From CAUZIZ01 sp965218775 (GTDB taxonomy: Bacteria > Acidobacteriota > UBA6911 > RPQK01 > JAJDTT01): 64,000 nt of DNA. The stretch is taken from assembly GCA_965218775.1 (NCBI GenBank), contig CBDCLS010000003.1, positions 248,001 through 312,000 of the forward strand, read 5' to 3'. A model generated the notes under the pieces. It was not told the DNA's origin and did no database searches. It worked only from the letters and a program-made list of their open reading frames with translations. The position numbers and the translations under genes are program-made. Position 1 is the stretch's first letter, and each line of letters starts with the position of its first letter. Below, piece by piece: positions 26,050 to 33,822 of the stretch.

Positions 26050-26240
26050 GCCTAAAAGCGGACATTCAAATTTTCCTTCAAATGTCGAATGAACTACGCT
26101 GAGATTGCAGAAAGCCAGAGGCTCCTTCCGCTCTGGAAATGCCTTCTAGCCCCGGCACTGCTCCGGCAAGGGCGATACGTCCAAGACGTCTCGCAGAGGC
26201 TGCGCCTCGCTTTAGAGTTTCTCGCTACCCATGTCCGAGC

Positions 26241-26516
26241 CTATTGGCTATCCACGGGTCCCAAGTACCGATCCAGCCAAGCCAGCGTTTCCTTGATGAC
26301 CTCATCCATCGGAGGAATATGGTCTGTGTCGTACAGCTTCAGTTTCTTGTGCTCGGCCGGAGTGCCCAGGAGGTCATAGAAAGGCTTGATGGATCTCTCG
26401 TAGCCGATTTGCGTGTCGTATCTGCCGTTCAACATCAGGGTGGGAGTTTTCGCTCGGGTCACAAAATTGATTTGATCGACTTGAGGAAGAAACCTTTTGA
26501 CGAACCCTCCTCCATC
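26241..26516 (-). pseudogene. C-terminal fragment of a hydrolase domain (kinase-hydrolase fusion type)
   Basis: About 92 residues match the end of an alpha/beta hydrolase (prolyl-oligopeptidase-like) domain: INFVTRAKTPTLMLNGRYDT holds the acid region and LYDTDHIPPMDEVIKETLAW the catalytic His, ending at YLGPVDSQ. In acidobacterial relatives this tail closes a Ser/Thr kinase-hydrolase fusion protein (recalled, not checked). The 5' side is cut exactly where the 540-bp repeat begins at 26517. An N-terminal kinase piece of the same kind lies at 42647. Confidence 0.68.
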
Positions 26517-27057
26517 GAAGACATGAATATGCCTCCGCTGGGCCGAAATATGGAAGATTAGTTCCGAGGAGTCCGCATTCAAGTTGCTGATTCATTGGAT
26601 GTTAACGTCCTGGACAGAGACAAAAACACCAGGCAGATAGGGGCCAGATACAAGGGAGTTACCTCGAAATACGGCGGCACTAAGGGACAGAATCGGGCTG
26701 AACAGGCGAGGAGATTTCTGGGAGCTGTCGGCGGCGAGCTGCACTGGCATCTCCAAGTTTGAAGTAGACGTTATTTTCAGTGAGAACTTTCAGAATCCTG
26801 GTTCTCAACCCAGGATAACCTCCGTCAACAGACTGATCTCGGAAGGGCCGCTGCGGCTGGCTCAGAATCATCCCCCAATCCCGTCACTTTGCTGAACTAT
26901 CCTCGTCCTTTCTGCTTTCTAATGGTGCCGGAATCCCCTTGTAATGCCCTTCTATTCTGGATTCGATGATCATTGCAAGTACTTCATGAACCGCCAGTTG
27001 TCTTCGATTCCACGCTACCCATCTGTTGAAGTACGGCTTTTCGGGGTCCACGAGAGG
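26517..27057 (-). repeat. 540-bp interspersed repeat, copy 1 (inverted)
   Basis: Same sequence as 39114-39652 and 41716-42256, on the opposite strand. Reading on the minus strand it starts CCTCTCGTGGACCCCGAAAA and ends near GGCATATTCATGTCTTCG. Only in this copy is the first part an open frame to 26884: LVDPEKPYFNRWVAWNRRQL, then AVHEVLAMIIESRIEGHYKG and a 17-residue tail, which looks like the end of an unidentified protein. A second 63-codon frame (26680-26871) is identical in protein to that of copy 3. Its ends coincide with breaks in neighbouring genes. Confidence 0.8.
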
Positions 27058-27509
27058 CTCTTGAGTTGTCTCCTGTTTTCAGGGAGTTACGCCGACCCAG
27101 TGGACAAAAGGGGGTGACTGGGAGTCAAAGGGGGGGTGTGATCGGGAGCAGGTGAGAGGTATGGCAATGCTGGCGATCACAACGGAATCAGCGGGGGCTA
27201 AAGAGGAACCCAACCCCGGGGGTGGTTCACGCCATTGCCACGGTGCTCGAAGTCGGGATGGCCGATCTCGTCGAGGATCGGTAGCAGTAGCGGTTCTTCA
27301 GTAGGGGGTACCCCCCCTTACCCCCTACCCCAGGGGGACCCCCTTCGGCTACTCCAAGCAACCCCTCTGATTTGGAGTTTCTTGCCAGGCTGGTCGAGGT
27401 GATCAGTGAGTGGAGAACGGGTCGTCGGGTGTCTTGATACCCTTTTAGCAGACCTGCTGAGATAGAATGTGCTGAGGGCTCATTACACGTAGTCGTTTGG
27501 AGTAGCCAG
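27058..27509. other. 450-bp stretch without a confident gene
   Basis: G/C-rich simple sequence dominates, including a GGGGGTACCCCC palindrome near 27305 and several G5-G7 runs. A short minus-strand frame with LDEIGHPDFE faintly recalls an IstB-like ATPase but is too short to call. Confidence 0.45.
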
Positions 27510-28540
27510 ATGATCATGGTGATCTTTGGTGCAGGAGCCTCCTACGACTCTGTGCCGTCGCGACCACCGTCCTTCTATGATCGAGGTAGAGAGCTCCTTA
27601 CAGGCTACCCTTGGCCTCGGAGTTGTTCTTAGACCGAGAGCCTTTCTCTCCTGCCTTGTCTCAGTTTCCCCAGTGCCATCCCATAGTTCCTTATCTTCAG
27701 TCGTCACCGGAGGGGACCATCGAAAATACCCTCGAGACTTTGCGGTCAGAATCCGAGAAAGACCCGGAACGGACGCGACAACTGGCGGCGATCCGATTTT
27801 ACCTCCACTACGTGATATGGCAGTGCGAAGTCTCATGGAACAAATACGCCGGGGGTGTCACAAACTACGTCACCTTACTTGACCAGTTAAGGCGATCTCG
27901 CCGCTCCGAAGATACGGTATGTCTCGTGACATTCAACTATGACCGAATGATTGAAAGTGCACTACGCTCACTTGATATCACCATAGAGACGATTCCGGAC
28001 TACATCGCACACGACGCGTTCAAGCTGTTCAAACTACACGGCTCCGTGGATTGGGCTCGTGAGGTGGATACGCCGATCGCCGATATCACAAACCAGGATT
28101 CCTGGGACGTTGGTAGAGAGCTCATCCGAAGGGCCGGAGAGATCGAAATCACTAATCGGTTCTGTATCGTACAAGGACACCCCATAGGAAAATCGAATGA
28201 CATGGTGTTATTCCCGGCGCTTGCTATACCAGTCGAGACCAAGAATTCGTATGAGTGTCCGGATGAGCACCTCAAGTGTCTGCAGGAACATCTGCCGAGA
28301 ATTACGCAGATCATTATGGTGGGATGGAGGGGAACAGAGCAGCACTTCCTAGCTTCTCTGAAGGACCTCCTGCCAGAGGAGGTTCCCGTGTGTGTCGTCG
28401 CTGGTAAAAGGGAGGGTGCCGAGGAGGTGATAGGTAGGCTTCAAGGTGCAGGTATCCGTATCGCTGGAAGGGCCTTTGACGGGGGCTTCACTGACTTCAT
28501 TGAGGCTCGGGAAGCTGAAGAGTTCCTCCGTAAGAACTAA
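27510..28540 (+). pseudogene. SIR2-like NAD-binding protein gene with an N-terminal frameshift
   Basis: The frame from 27510 reads MIMVIFGAGASYDSVPSRPP, the NAD-binding start of SIR2-like defence-type proteins. It ends at a TAG (27630). From about 27600 another frame continues, RLPLASELFLDREPF, through 28540 (about 309 residues). That part has VCLVTFNYDRMIE (NAD-binding Asn/Asp) and FKLHGSVDW with the catalytic His, then a Rossmann-like end with IMVGWRGTEQHF. One base change near 27588-27628 would restore about 340 residues. Relatives hydrolyse NAD+ in anti-phage systems; no partner gene (helicase, Argonaute, TIR) is adjacent. Frameshift may be real or a sequencing error. Confidence 0.75.
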
Positions 28541-29303
28541 TGCCACCTCCAGGCAGAGGCTGCCGAGCGGGGGATGAACCCTTTACGCTGAAGACGGTGG
28601 ACTTGCAATAGCCGCTCTCACCCCCGCCCTAGGGGATCCTCCTCGAACATCCTCGTTGGACTCTTCAGAAATGGAGCAAGTTGCCACTGCTGATCCTTTT
28701 ACCGACTGGTCTTTGTCAGGCGACCTTGCCCCCCTTTTCTGTGATTCAGACCTGGTCTTTACCCCCTCTCGCCCACCAGGGGAGCCCACTCACCCACTCC
28801 AGTGGCGCATCTGAAGCACTTTGCCTGTTTTCCTCTTCTGCTACTCTGGAACCACCGAATCCCACGTGTGCATCGATCCAGAAGGTAAAAAGAAGGAAAG
28901 CCAACATTCGCAGCCGCAGGAGGGCCGTCCCGGGAGGACTGGTCGCCAGTCTGGGAGGAGGTTCCAGGCTTCTTCAGGGACAGCCTTGCTCGACAATTTG
29001 CGTTAACACAACTGTGATAGTCGGCGTCCGATCTTACGGACAGCGCCCTATTTGGCCGCAATCGAACGACCGATTGAAACCGCACCTAGAAGCGGCCATT
29101 CAGATTTCCCGCGGAAACGTCGAATGAACTATGCTGAGATTGCAGAAAACCAGAGGCTTCTTCGGCTCTGGAGTTGCTTTCTAGCCCCGGCACTTCTCGG
29201 GTAAGGGCGATATACATCCATGTGGACAAACCACTTCCGCCGATTCACATGTCACACGAGCGGAGCAGACTCCTCGTCGCCCATCGGGCCTAGTAAGCCC
29301 CGG
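28541..29303. other. 760-bp stretch: no confident gene, contains a palindromic-repeat unit at 29028-29212
   Basis: No gene is supported. Positions 29028-29212 match the repeats at 25890-26190 (without the MITE) and 36780-37020: CCGATCTTAC(A/G)GACAGC, CGCAATCGAACGACCG, AAGCGG(A/C)CATTCAGAT, CGTCGAATGAAC, and on to GCTGAGATTGCAGAAA and CTAGCCCCGGCACT. This copy shows the unit without the MITE insertion. Confidence 0.6.
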
Positions 29304-29600
29304 CTAATCCGGTTGAGGAGTAGAAGGCGACTTGGGTATCCCGATTCGCCGTTGAACGCTGGCGTCAAGGGTGGCCTGTAAGAGGGCCAAACATTCATCC
29401 AAGTGTGCCCTCGTATAGTCATTGGACTCTGTTTCCACTAGAAAATCCACGATCTGCTTGTTTAGTTGCTTAAGGTTAGCGCGTGCTAGACTCGTCGCAT
29501 CCTCGGGCGTTCCCCTAGCCGCTATTGTCGCCATCTTAATCAGTTTTTTCAGGTGAGCTCGCTGGAGGGAACGGCGGAGTGAAGACCTGGAGCAGATCAA
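29304..29600 (-). CDS. small helical protein, possibly a protease C-terminal fragment
   Basis: A 98-residue all-helical frame: HLKKLIKMATIAARGTPEDA, TSLARANLKQLNKQIVDFL and YTRAHLDECLALLQATLDAS. It recalls the C-terminal helices of acidobacterial zinc-dependent metalloproteases of the DUF5117 type, with the 5' part missing, but this is from memory and not secure. It may be a remnant rather than a gene. Confidence 0.35.
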   Translation of the reverse strand: MICSRSSLRRSLQRAHLKKLIKMATIAARGTPEDATSLARANLKQLNKQIVDFLVETESNDYTRAHLDECLALLQATLDASVQRRIGIPKSPSTPQPD

Positions 29601-29655
29601 GGAGCTGCTCCAACGGAGCGAAAGGCCGTCGCCAGGGGACGGGAGTGAAGCCCAA

Positions 29656-29684
29656 TGAGCCCGCCGGGGAGGCCAGCGGGCTCA
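29656..29684. other. 9-bp perfect hairpin
   Basis: TGAGCCCGC (29656-29664) and GCGGGCTCA (29676-29684) pair around an 11-base loop. No T-run follows on either strand, so it is not a classic terminator. It is similar in stem to the terminator at 17267. Confidence 0.5.
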
Positions 29685-29806
29685 CGTGGAGAGGTAAGAG
29701 CGAAATGAATCACCCTCACAGGGTGAAGATGCGGAAGCTCCTGGTGAGTGCGGAATGAAAAGGGCAGGGAAGTAGCGCTTTCCGAAAGGCCGAAAGAGTA
29801 CTACTG

Positions 29807-30037
29807 CTACTCGAGGATTTCCAAGACGAATCGCTTCCGTAGCTTCATTCCAGCAGCCCCCAGAATGGCGCGGATCGCGAGGGCTGTCCGCCCCTGCTTG
29901 CCAATGACCTTCCCCATGTCGGGCTGGGAGACCCGCAATTCAAATACAGTAGTCTGTTGACCCGCCACCTCGGTTACACTCACCTGATCGGGATTGTCCA
30001 CCAAGGCCTTCGCTATCATCTCGACAAGTACTTTCAT
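29807..30037 (-). CDS. khpA: KH-domain RNA-binding protein (KhpA/YlqC-like)
   Basis: A 76-residue single KH domain. The GxxG RNA-binding loop is GKQG in PDMGKVIGKQGRTALAIRAI (about residues 41-60), and the N-terminal MKVLVEMIAKALVDNPDQV is typical of KhpA/YlqC. Such proteins bind RNA and in Firmicutes pair with KhpB to influence division; here no partner is visible. The ATG at 30037 follows GAGGAGGCG, better than the ATG at 30052. It is usually next to rpsP/rimM in bacteria, so this isolated location is unusual. Confidence 0.92.
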   Translation of the reverse strand: MKVLVEMIAKALVDNPDQVSVTEVAGQQTTVFELRVSQPDMGKVIGKQGRTALAIRAILGAAGMKLRKRFVLEILE

Positions 30038-30132
30038 AACGCCTCCTCGCAAGTCACCCCAGAAAGCGAGATCTCGGCTGCATGGCTACAGGCTTGACAG
30101 AGGCTCGGACCTAAAGACAGCAGCAGCTTCTC

Positions 30133-30399
30133 TTAGTCCAATGCAAGTTTCACATCTCGGTTAATCCGGAGGGCATCCAGCGTTCTTGTTTCCAAGAGCT
30201 GGAAAGTGTTCTGATCCAGCACCAAGACCGCGTGACCCTTATAGCTAAACGTGGCATCACCAGGGCGCTGCTTGCCGTGCCTCATCTTGAACCTGGCATG
30301 ATCAAAGATAATCCGGATGACGGCATTCTCAGAACGTGCAGTCTTAGCGAGCCTCTGGGCGAGATAGTCACCAGCCTCTTGTGTCACTGTGAGCATCAT
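30133..30399 (-). CDS. small HesB/IscA-like protein lacking the Fe-S cysteines
   Basis: An 88-residue protein with the order of HesB/IscA (A-type carrier) folds: LTVTQEAGDYLAQRLAKT at the start, then VIRIIFDHARFKMRHGKQRP, GDATFSYKGHAVLVLDQNTF and a C-terminal DALRINRDVKLALD. None of the three cluster-binding Cys is present, so it cannot bind Fe-S in the standard way. Relatives of this type are common and uncharacterised. Start chosen at 30399 (GGGAG upstream); the long reading frame extending to 30630 is Gly/Pro-rich noise. Confidence 0.65.
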   Translation of the reverse strand: MMLTVTQEAGDYLAQRLAKTARSENAVIRIIFDHARFKMRHGKQRPGDATFSYKGHAVLVLDQNTFQLLETRTLDALRINRDVKLALD

Positions 30400-30621
30400 T
30401 GTCTCCCACCCCTGATTATATGCCGGCACTGGGCAGGGAAGTGGGAAGGTAGGGGGCGGCTGTGGCGCTGGAGGAGTAAGATGAAGGGAAATGCAAGACA
30501 AAGTACCGAAGCCGCCGCACCCAAAACCAGTGCCGGCTCCGCCTCCGCCCAGACCCCCCAGCCCGCCGCCACCTTGTTGAGTGCTCGCGGGCCGATGGAG
30601 GCCGACCCCCAAGAATCTCTC

Positions 30622-30770
30622 GAGGCACACTGCTTTGAAGTTGGGGTCAGAGTTCGGTTAGGATGAGGACAGTTGGGAACGGCCGCTTCCTGATCCACCC
30701 AGTAACCTTCCTAAAGCATAGCGGCCACTACCATCATGTTCGTGAGCCTGGAGGTCAGTCGAGCTCCTCT
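30622..30770 (+). repeat. duplicated leader of the small membrane protein, copy 2
   Basis: Matches 16080-16287 in patches (GAGGCACACTGCTTTGAAGT, GGTCAGAGTTCGGTTAG, GGCCACTACCATCA, CGTGAGCCTGGAGGTC). Shared non-coding sequence shows the duplication covered the promoter as well as the gene. Confidence 0.65.
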
Positions 30771-31040
30771 ATGGTCCCGTCCCTATATTTTTGGCTCAGC
30801 CTGGTCCTGATCCTCGGTTGTTTGCTTTTGTGTTTGCAACCGCGGAAAGACGTGGTCCCCTTCCGCTATGAGGGGATTAAGCCGTGGGGAGCGGCGGTTC
30901 CTCTAGTTTCCGTCCTCCTAATGCTGAGCGTCGTCTTGGCCTTTGGGGTCGAGCCCTCTGTCGAAAGCCTGGTAATAGTGTTCGCCCTCGTGTTCGCCAT
31001 CGTTACAGCCTTCTATTTTCTGTTTCAGCTCAGGAGGTGA
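30771..31040 (+). CDS. small three-helix membrane protein, paralogue 2
   Basis: An 89-residue protein with three membrane helices and the same central loop (LQPRKDVVPFRYEGIKPWGA) as the paralogue at 16288-16554. Differences cluster in the second helix (LVSVLLMLSVVLAFGVEP). The ATG at 30771 is the first point from which the two copies share a frame. Function unknown; conservation after duplication argues that the protein is made and used. Confidence 0.7.
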   Translation: MVPSLYFWLSLVLILGCLLLCLQPRKDVVPFRYEGIKPWGAAVPLVSVLLMLSVVLAFGVEPSVESLVIVFALVFAIVTAFYFLFQLRR

Positions 31041-31402
31041 GAACCAATTCAAAGGGCGGTCAAATTCGCTCCACCTCACCGAGATTGATCTCGTGGCTGG
31101 TTTCGGGGGCGACAATTTGAGCCTTTCATTGCCGACTCCAGGCGACGCGGAAAATTGTGGTCGATTCTAGATCTCGGAGCTCCTTCAGTAGGAGGAGGGG
31201 AGGTGGTTCACCATAGGAGAACGGCTGTCGCGCTTGTGGACGGAAGGCGACAAGGGCGTGCTAAAGATCAGCTATAGAAGAGTTTTGCACCTGTCCGTCT
31301 ATGATTTTCCTGCCGAAGTTAAGGCAGTGTTCGACAGCTTCTTGGCGAGTAGGAAAGGCAGCTCTTGTAGAGAAGTGTCTGCCCTTGATCGCGGAGCCGC
31401 GA

Positions 31403-32740
31403 GTAGCGTAACTTCTTTTCTGTAAATTCTGGTCAGGCCTGGGTCGGAAAGACAGAGGTCTGGGACAGGATTCTCCAAAAACAGAAACGTCTATCTGGCA
31501 AGGAGAATCAAATGAACCCAGACCTGGAAAAGAGAGTACCACGGGAGATCCTGGCGGAGTTGATCGAGGAAGGAACAGAAGCCTTTCGAGGAATCCTGGA
31601 GAAGCTGTTCAACGTGGCCATGCAGTTGGAAAGAAGCGAGTTTCTGGGAGCGGAAGCGTACGAGAGAACAGCCAGTCGGCGAGGCTATCGAAACGGATTC
31701 AAAGGCAAGCGGATTCAGACTCGAGTGGGAGAGCTGCACTTGGAGATTCCACAGGTGCGTGGGTTGAGGTTTTATCCCAAGTCGCTGGAGAGGGGTTGCC
31801 GTTCGGAGAAGGCCCTGAAGCTGGCCATTGCCGAGATGTATGTGATGGGAGTCTCGACGAGGAAAGTCACCGAGATCACGGAGCAGCTGTGTGGGTTGGA
31901 GATCTCGGCCACCCAGGTCTCGAGAGTGGCCGGGATGCTGGACGAAGAGCTGGAAGAGTTTCGAAGCCGGGAGCTGGGAGAGTATCCGATCGTGTATCTG
32001 GATGCCCACTACGAGAAGGTTCGAAGAGGCGGCAGGGTGCAGGACGTGGCCATCCTGAAAGCCATAGGAGTCAATCGTTTCGGAACGCGGGAGGTGTTGG
32101 GTCTGAGCACCAGGATCAGTGAAGCGGAGGTGCATTGGCGAGGGTTTCTGGGAGATCTGCACAAGCGTGGACTGAGAGGGGTCGAGCTGTTTGTCAGTGA
32201 CGATCACGAAGGACTGAAGGCGGCCAGGCGGGCAGTTTATCCGTCGGTGCCCTGGAACCGTTGTCAGTTTCACCTGAGTAAAAACGCCCAACAATATGCT
32301 CGCCGCAAAGAGGACAAGCCCCGCATCGCCCAGGCCATGCGGGACATTTTCGATGCCCCGTCTCGAGAAGATGCCGAGGAGCTCAAGGGTAAAGTCGTCA
32401 AGAAGTTCGAAAAGATTGCACCGGAGTTCGTGAGCTGGCTGGAAGAGAACGTGGATGAAGGGCTGACAGTGTTTGATTTTCCGAGGAGCTGGTGGCGAAG
32501 GATCCGAACCATCAACGGACTGGAGAGACTGCACCGGGAGATCCGGAGACGAACCCGGGTGGTGGGAATCTTTCCCCACGAAGCGTCGGCGCTGCGGCTC
32601 ATCTCGGCTGTGCTTGCAGAGATACACGAGGAGTGGTTAACCGGCCGGCAATACCTGAACCTGGCCGGCTGGAAAACACAAGTGGAGCAATTCTTCCCTA
32701 CAGGCCCTAAAGAAAATTACAGAAAAACGGTTGCTTAACC
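31403..32740 (+). mobile_element. complete IS256-type insertion sequence (1338 bp)
   Basis: Bracketed by the 9-bp direct repeat GAGCCGCGA (31394-31402 and 32741-32749). The ends are imperfect inverted repeats sharing TTTTCTGTAA (31416-31425 and, inverted, near 32715-32726) and an outer GT...AAC. It holds one intact transposase. Size, target duplication and transposase all fit IS256. It splits a small gene. Confidence 0.9.
31512..32738 (+). CDS. IS256-family (Mutator-type) transposase
   Basis: A 408-residue DDE transposase. D1 is in YPIVYLDAHYEKVR (about residue 165), D2 in VELFVSDDHEGL (about 230), followed by the conserved WNRCQFHLSKNA, and E is in TINGLERLHREIRRRTRVVG (about 340). The N-terminus EEGTEAFRGILEKLFNVAMQ and ERTASRRGYRNGFK is standard for the family. 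Full length and intact, so the element may be active. Confidence 0.95.
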   Translation: MNPDLEKRVPREILAELIEEGTEAFRGILEKLFNVAMQLERSEFLGAEAYERTASRRGYRNGFKGKRIQTRVGELHLEIPQVRGLRFYPKSLERGCRSEKALKLAIAEMYVMGVSTRKVTEITEQLCGLEISATQVSRVAGMLDEELEEFRSRELGEYPIVYLDAHYEKVRRGGRVQDVAILKAIGVNRFGTREVLGLSTRISEAEVHWRGFLGDLHKRGLRGVELFVSDDHEGLKAARRAVYPSVPWNRCQFHLSKNAQQYARRKEDKPRIAQAMRDIFDAPSREDAEELKGKVVKKFEKIAPEFVSWLEENVDEGLTVFDFPRSWWRRIRTINGLERLHREIRRRTRVVGIFPHEASALRLISAVLAEIHEEWLTGRQYLNLAGWKTQVEQFFPTGPKENYRKTVA

Positions 32741-32978
32741 GAGCCGCGACGGATGAGGATATCAATGTTGACCTGCCAGTCGCCCGATTCTGCCGATTGG
32801 AGAGGCTTCGCGAGTATCTCGTAACCCTCGTAGGTTGTCGCTTCTAACGTGTGTGTTGCCATGGTGGGCATTTTACGCGAGGGGTAGCACGAACAACTCT
32901 GTAAACTCCCAACTCCTGTACCCCAATCCGCCTGACGTCGGCGAGCCTGATCTCGTCGCCGGGAGAAGTGCGAGCCGA

Positions 32979-33332
32979 TCACGAATTGATCAGCTGTTTC
33001 AACCCTTCACCAGGCTTGAAGTAGGCGACACGCTTGGCAGGGACCTGCACCTTCACACCCGTCTTTGGGTTGCGACCCTGGCGGCGATTTCTTCTCCGGT
33101 GTCGAAAGCTGCCAAAACCCCGGAGCTCCACCTTCTCCCCGGAATTGAGCGCCTCCACGATGCTGTCCAGGACGGTCTGGACCACCACTGCGGCGTCTAT
33201 TCTGGTCAGGCCGTTTGTCTTGGCAACGTCGGCCACCAGGTCGACACTCAGCAAGCTTCGGAGCGGGTCCGTTTCTTGGGGGCAGTGACGGAATGCGCAA
33301 TCGTCTCGAGCAGATCCCTCACGTGCCCCCAA
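32979..33332 (-). CDS. HU/IHF-family DNA-binding protein
   Basis: The last 90 residues form a complete HU/IHF protein, a small histone-like factor that bends DNA: VDLVADVAKTNGLTRIDAAV, then DSIVEALNSGEKVELRGFGS, the arm RNPKTGVKVQVPAKRVAYFK and PGEGLKQLINS. The annotated ATG at 33332 adds about 28 residues not seen in the family; the real start may be a TTG/CTG near 33254 (LLSVDLV). No other ATG is available. A decayed relative is at 10191-10277. Confidence 0.85.
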   Translation of the reverse strand: MGAREGSARDDCAFRHCPQETDPLRSLLSVDLVADVAKTNGLTRIDAAVVVQTVLDSIVEALNSGEKVELRGFGSFRHRRRNRRQGRNPKTGVKVQVPAKRVAYFKPGEGLKQLINS

Positions 33333-33822
33333 AATTCTTACCCGTGGGTGTAGGTCAGCCTCTGCACATCCTGGGAAGAAGATACCTATTCATATTATAG
33401 GTCGAACCTTCTTGGTGCTGGTTTGCGATTTGCAAGCGGCCGTGATCAGATCCGATAGCACTTGTCTGGATTACCTGCTGGAATTGGTGTTGCGATTCCT
33501 ATTGATCGCTCATGGGACGACGGTACCTCGAACAACAGCATGGACGTTTCCGTCAACGATGGCTTCTATTGTAAAGTCACCGATCAGGCTGTTGCCCTAC
33601 GGAGTTTGGGCGGGCAAAATACTTCAGCCCCCGTCAAGAGACCCCGTTAATTCTGGTGTGAACGGAGCTGAGAGCCCCAAGTCCGGCTCTGGGAGGTAGT
33701 ACCACGAGAGATCCTAGAGGCGTTGTTCGCCACGCTCGATCGAGTCGGCCAGGACGAATGTTCCAGCCACTGGAGGTTTTCGAGTTGTTAGACGAGCTTA
33801 GACAGGAAGAAATCTTTTCCTG
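33333..33822. other. 490-bp stretch without a confident gene
   Basis: No family is recognised. Near 33697 the sequence GTACCACGAGAGATCCTAGA resembles the 5' end of the IS256 transposase gene (GTACCACGGGAGATCCTGGC at 31537), a short hint of an older, related insertion. A plus-strand frame reading PAGIGVAIPIDRSWDDG has no known match. Confidence 0.4.

Larger units (their letters stand above)
31261..32871 (-). pseudogene. small HlyU/CV_2116-like gene interrupted by an IS256-type element
   Basis: The 5' part (32871 or 32862 down to 32741) reads MATHTLEATTYEGYEILAKP then LQSAESGDWQVNIDILIRRG; the 3' part (31402-31261) reads SAIKGRHFSTRAAFPTRQEA then VEHCLNFGRKIIDGQV and ends SSIADL. Removing the IS and one copy of the 9-bp target GAGCCGCGA joins them in frame as RRGSAIKGR, giving about 84 residues. 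The intact product would be a small alpha/beta protein like the broken paralogue at 10384-10601. Family name is tentative; the interruption is seen directly. Confidence 0.82.

Noticed and set aside
27227..27517. Possible IstB-like fragment (LDEIGHPDFE)
   Set aside because: Only about ten residues fit and the surrounding frame is low-complexity.
17326..28540. A complete defence island (HEPN, hsdS, SIR2) in 17-28 kb
   Set aside because: Only one intact but weakly assigned HEPN-like gene is present; hsdS is a fragment and the SIR2-like gene is frameshifted, with mobile DNA between them.
30400..30630. Gly/Pro-rich N-terminal extension of the HesB-like gene
   Set aside because: Low-complexity, no ribosome site at its start, while a good site precedes the ATG at 30399.
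31491..32627. Long minus-strand frame of 378 codons antisense to the IS256 transposase
   Set aside because: Shadow of the transposase; no motifs and no family resemblance.
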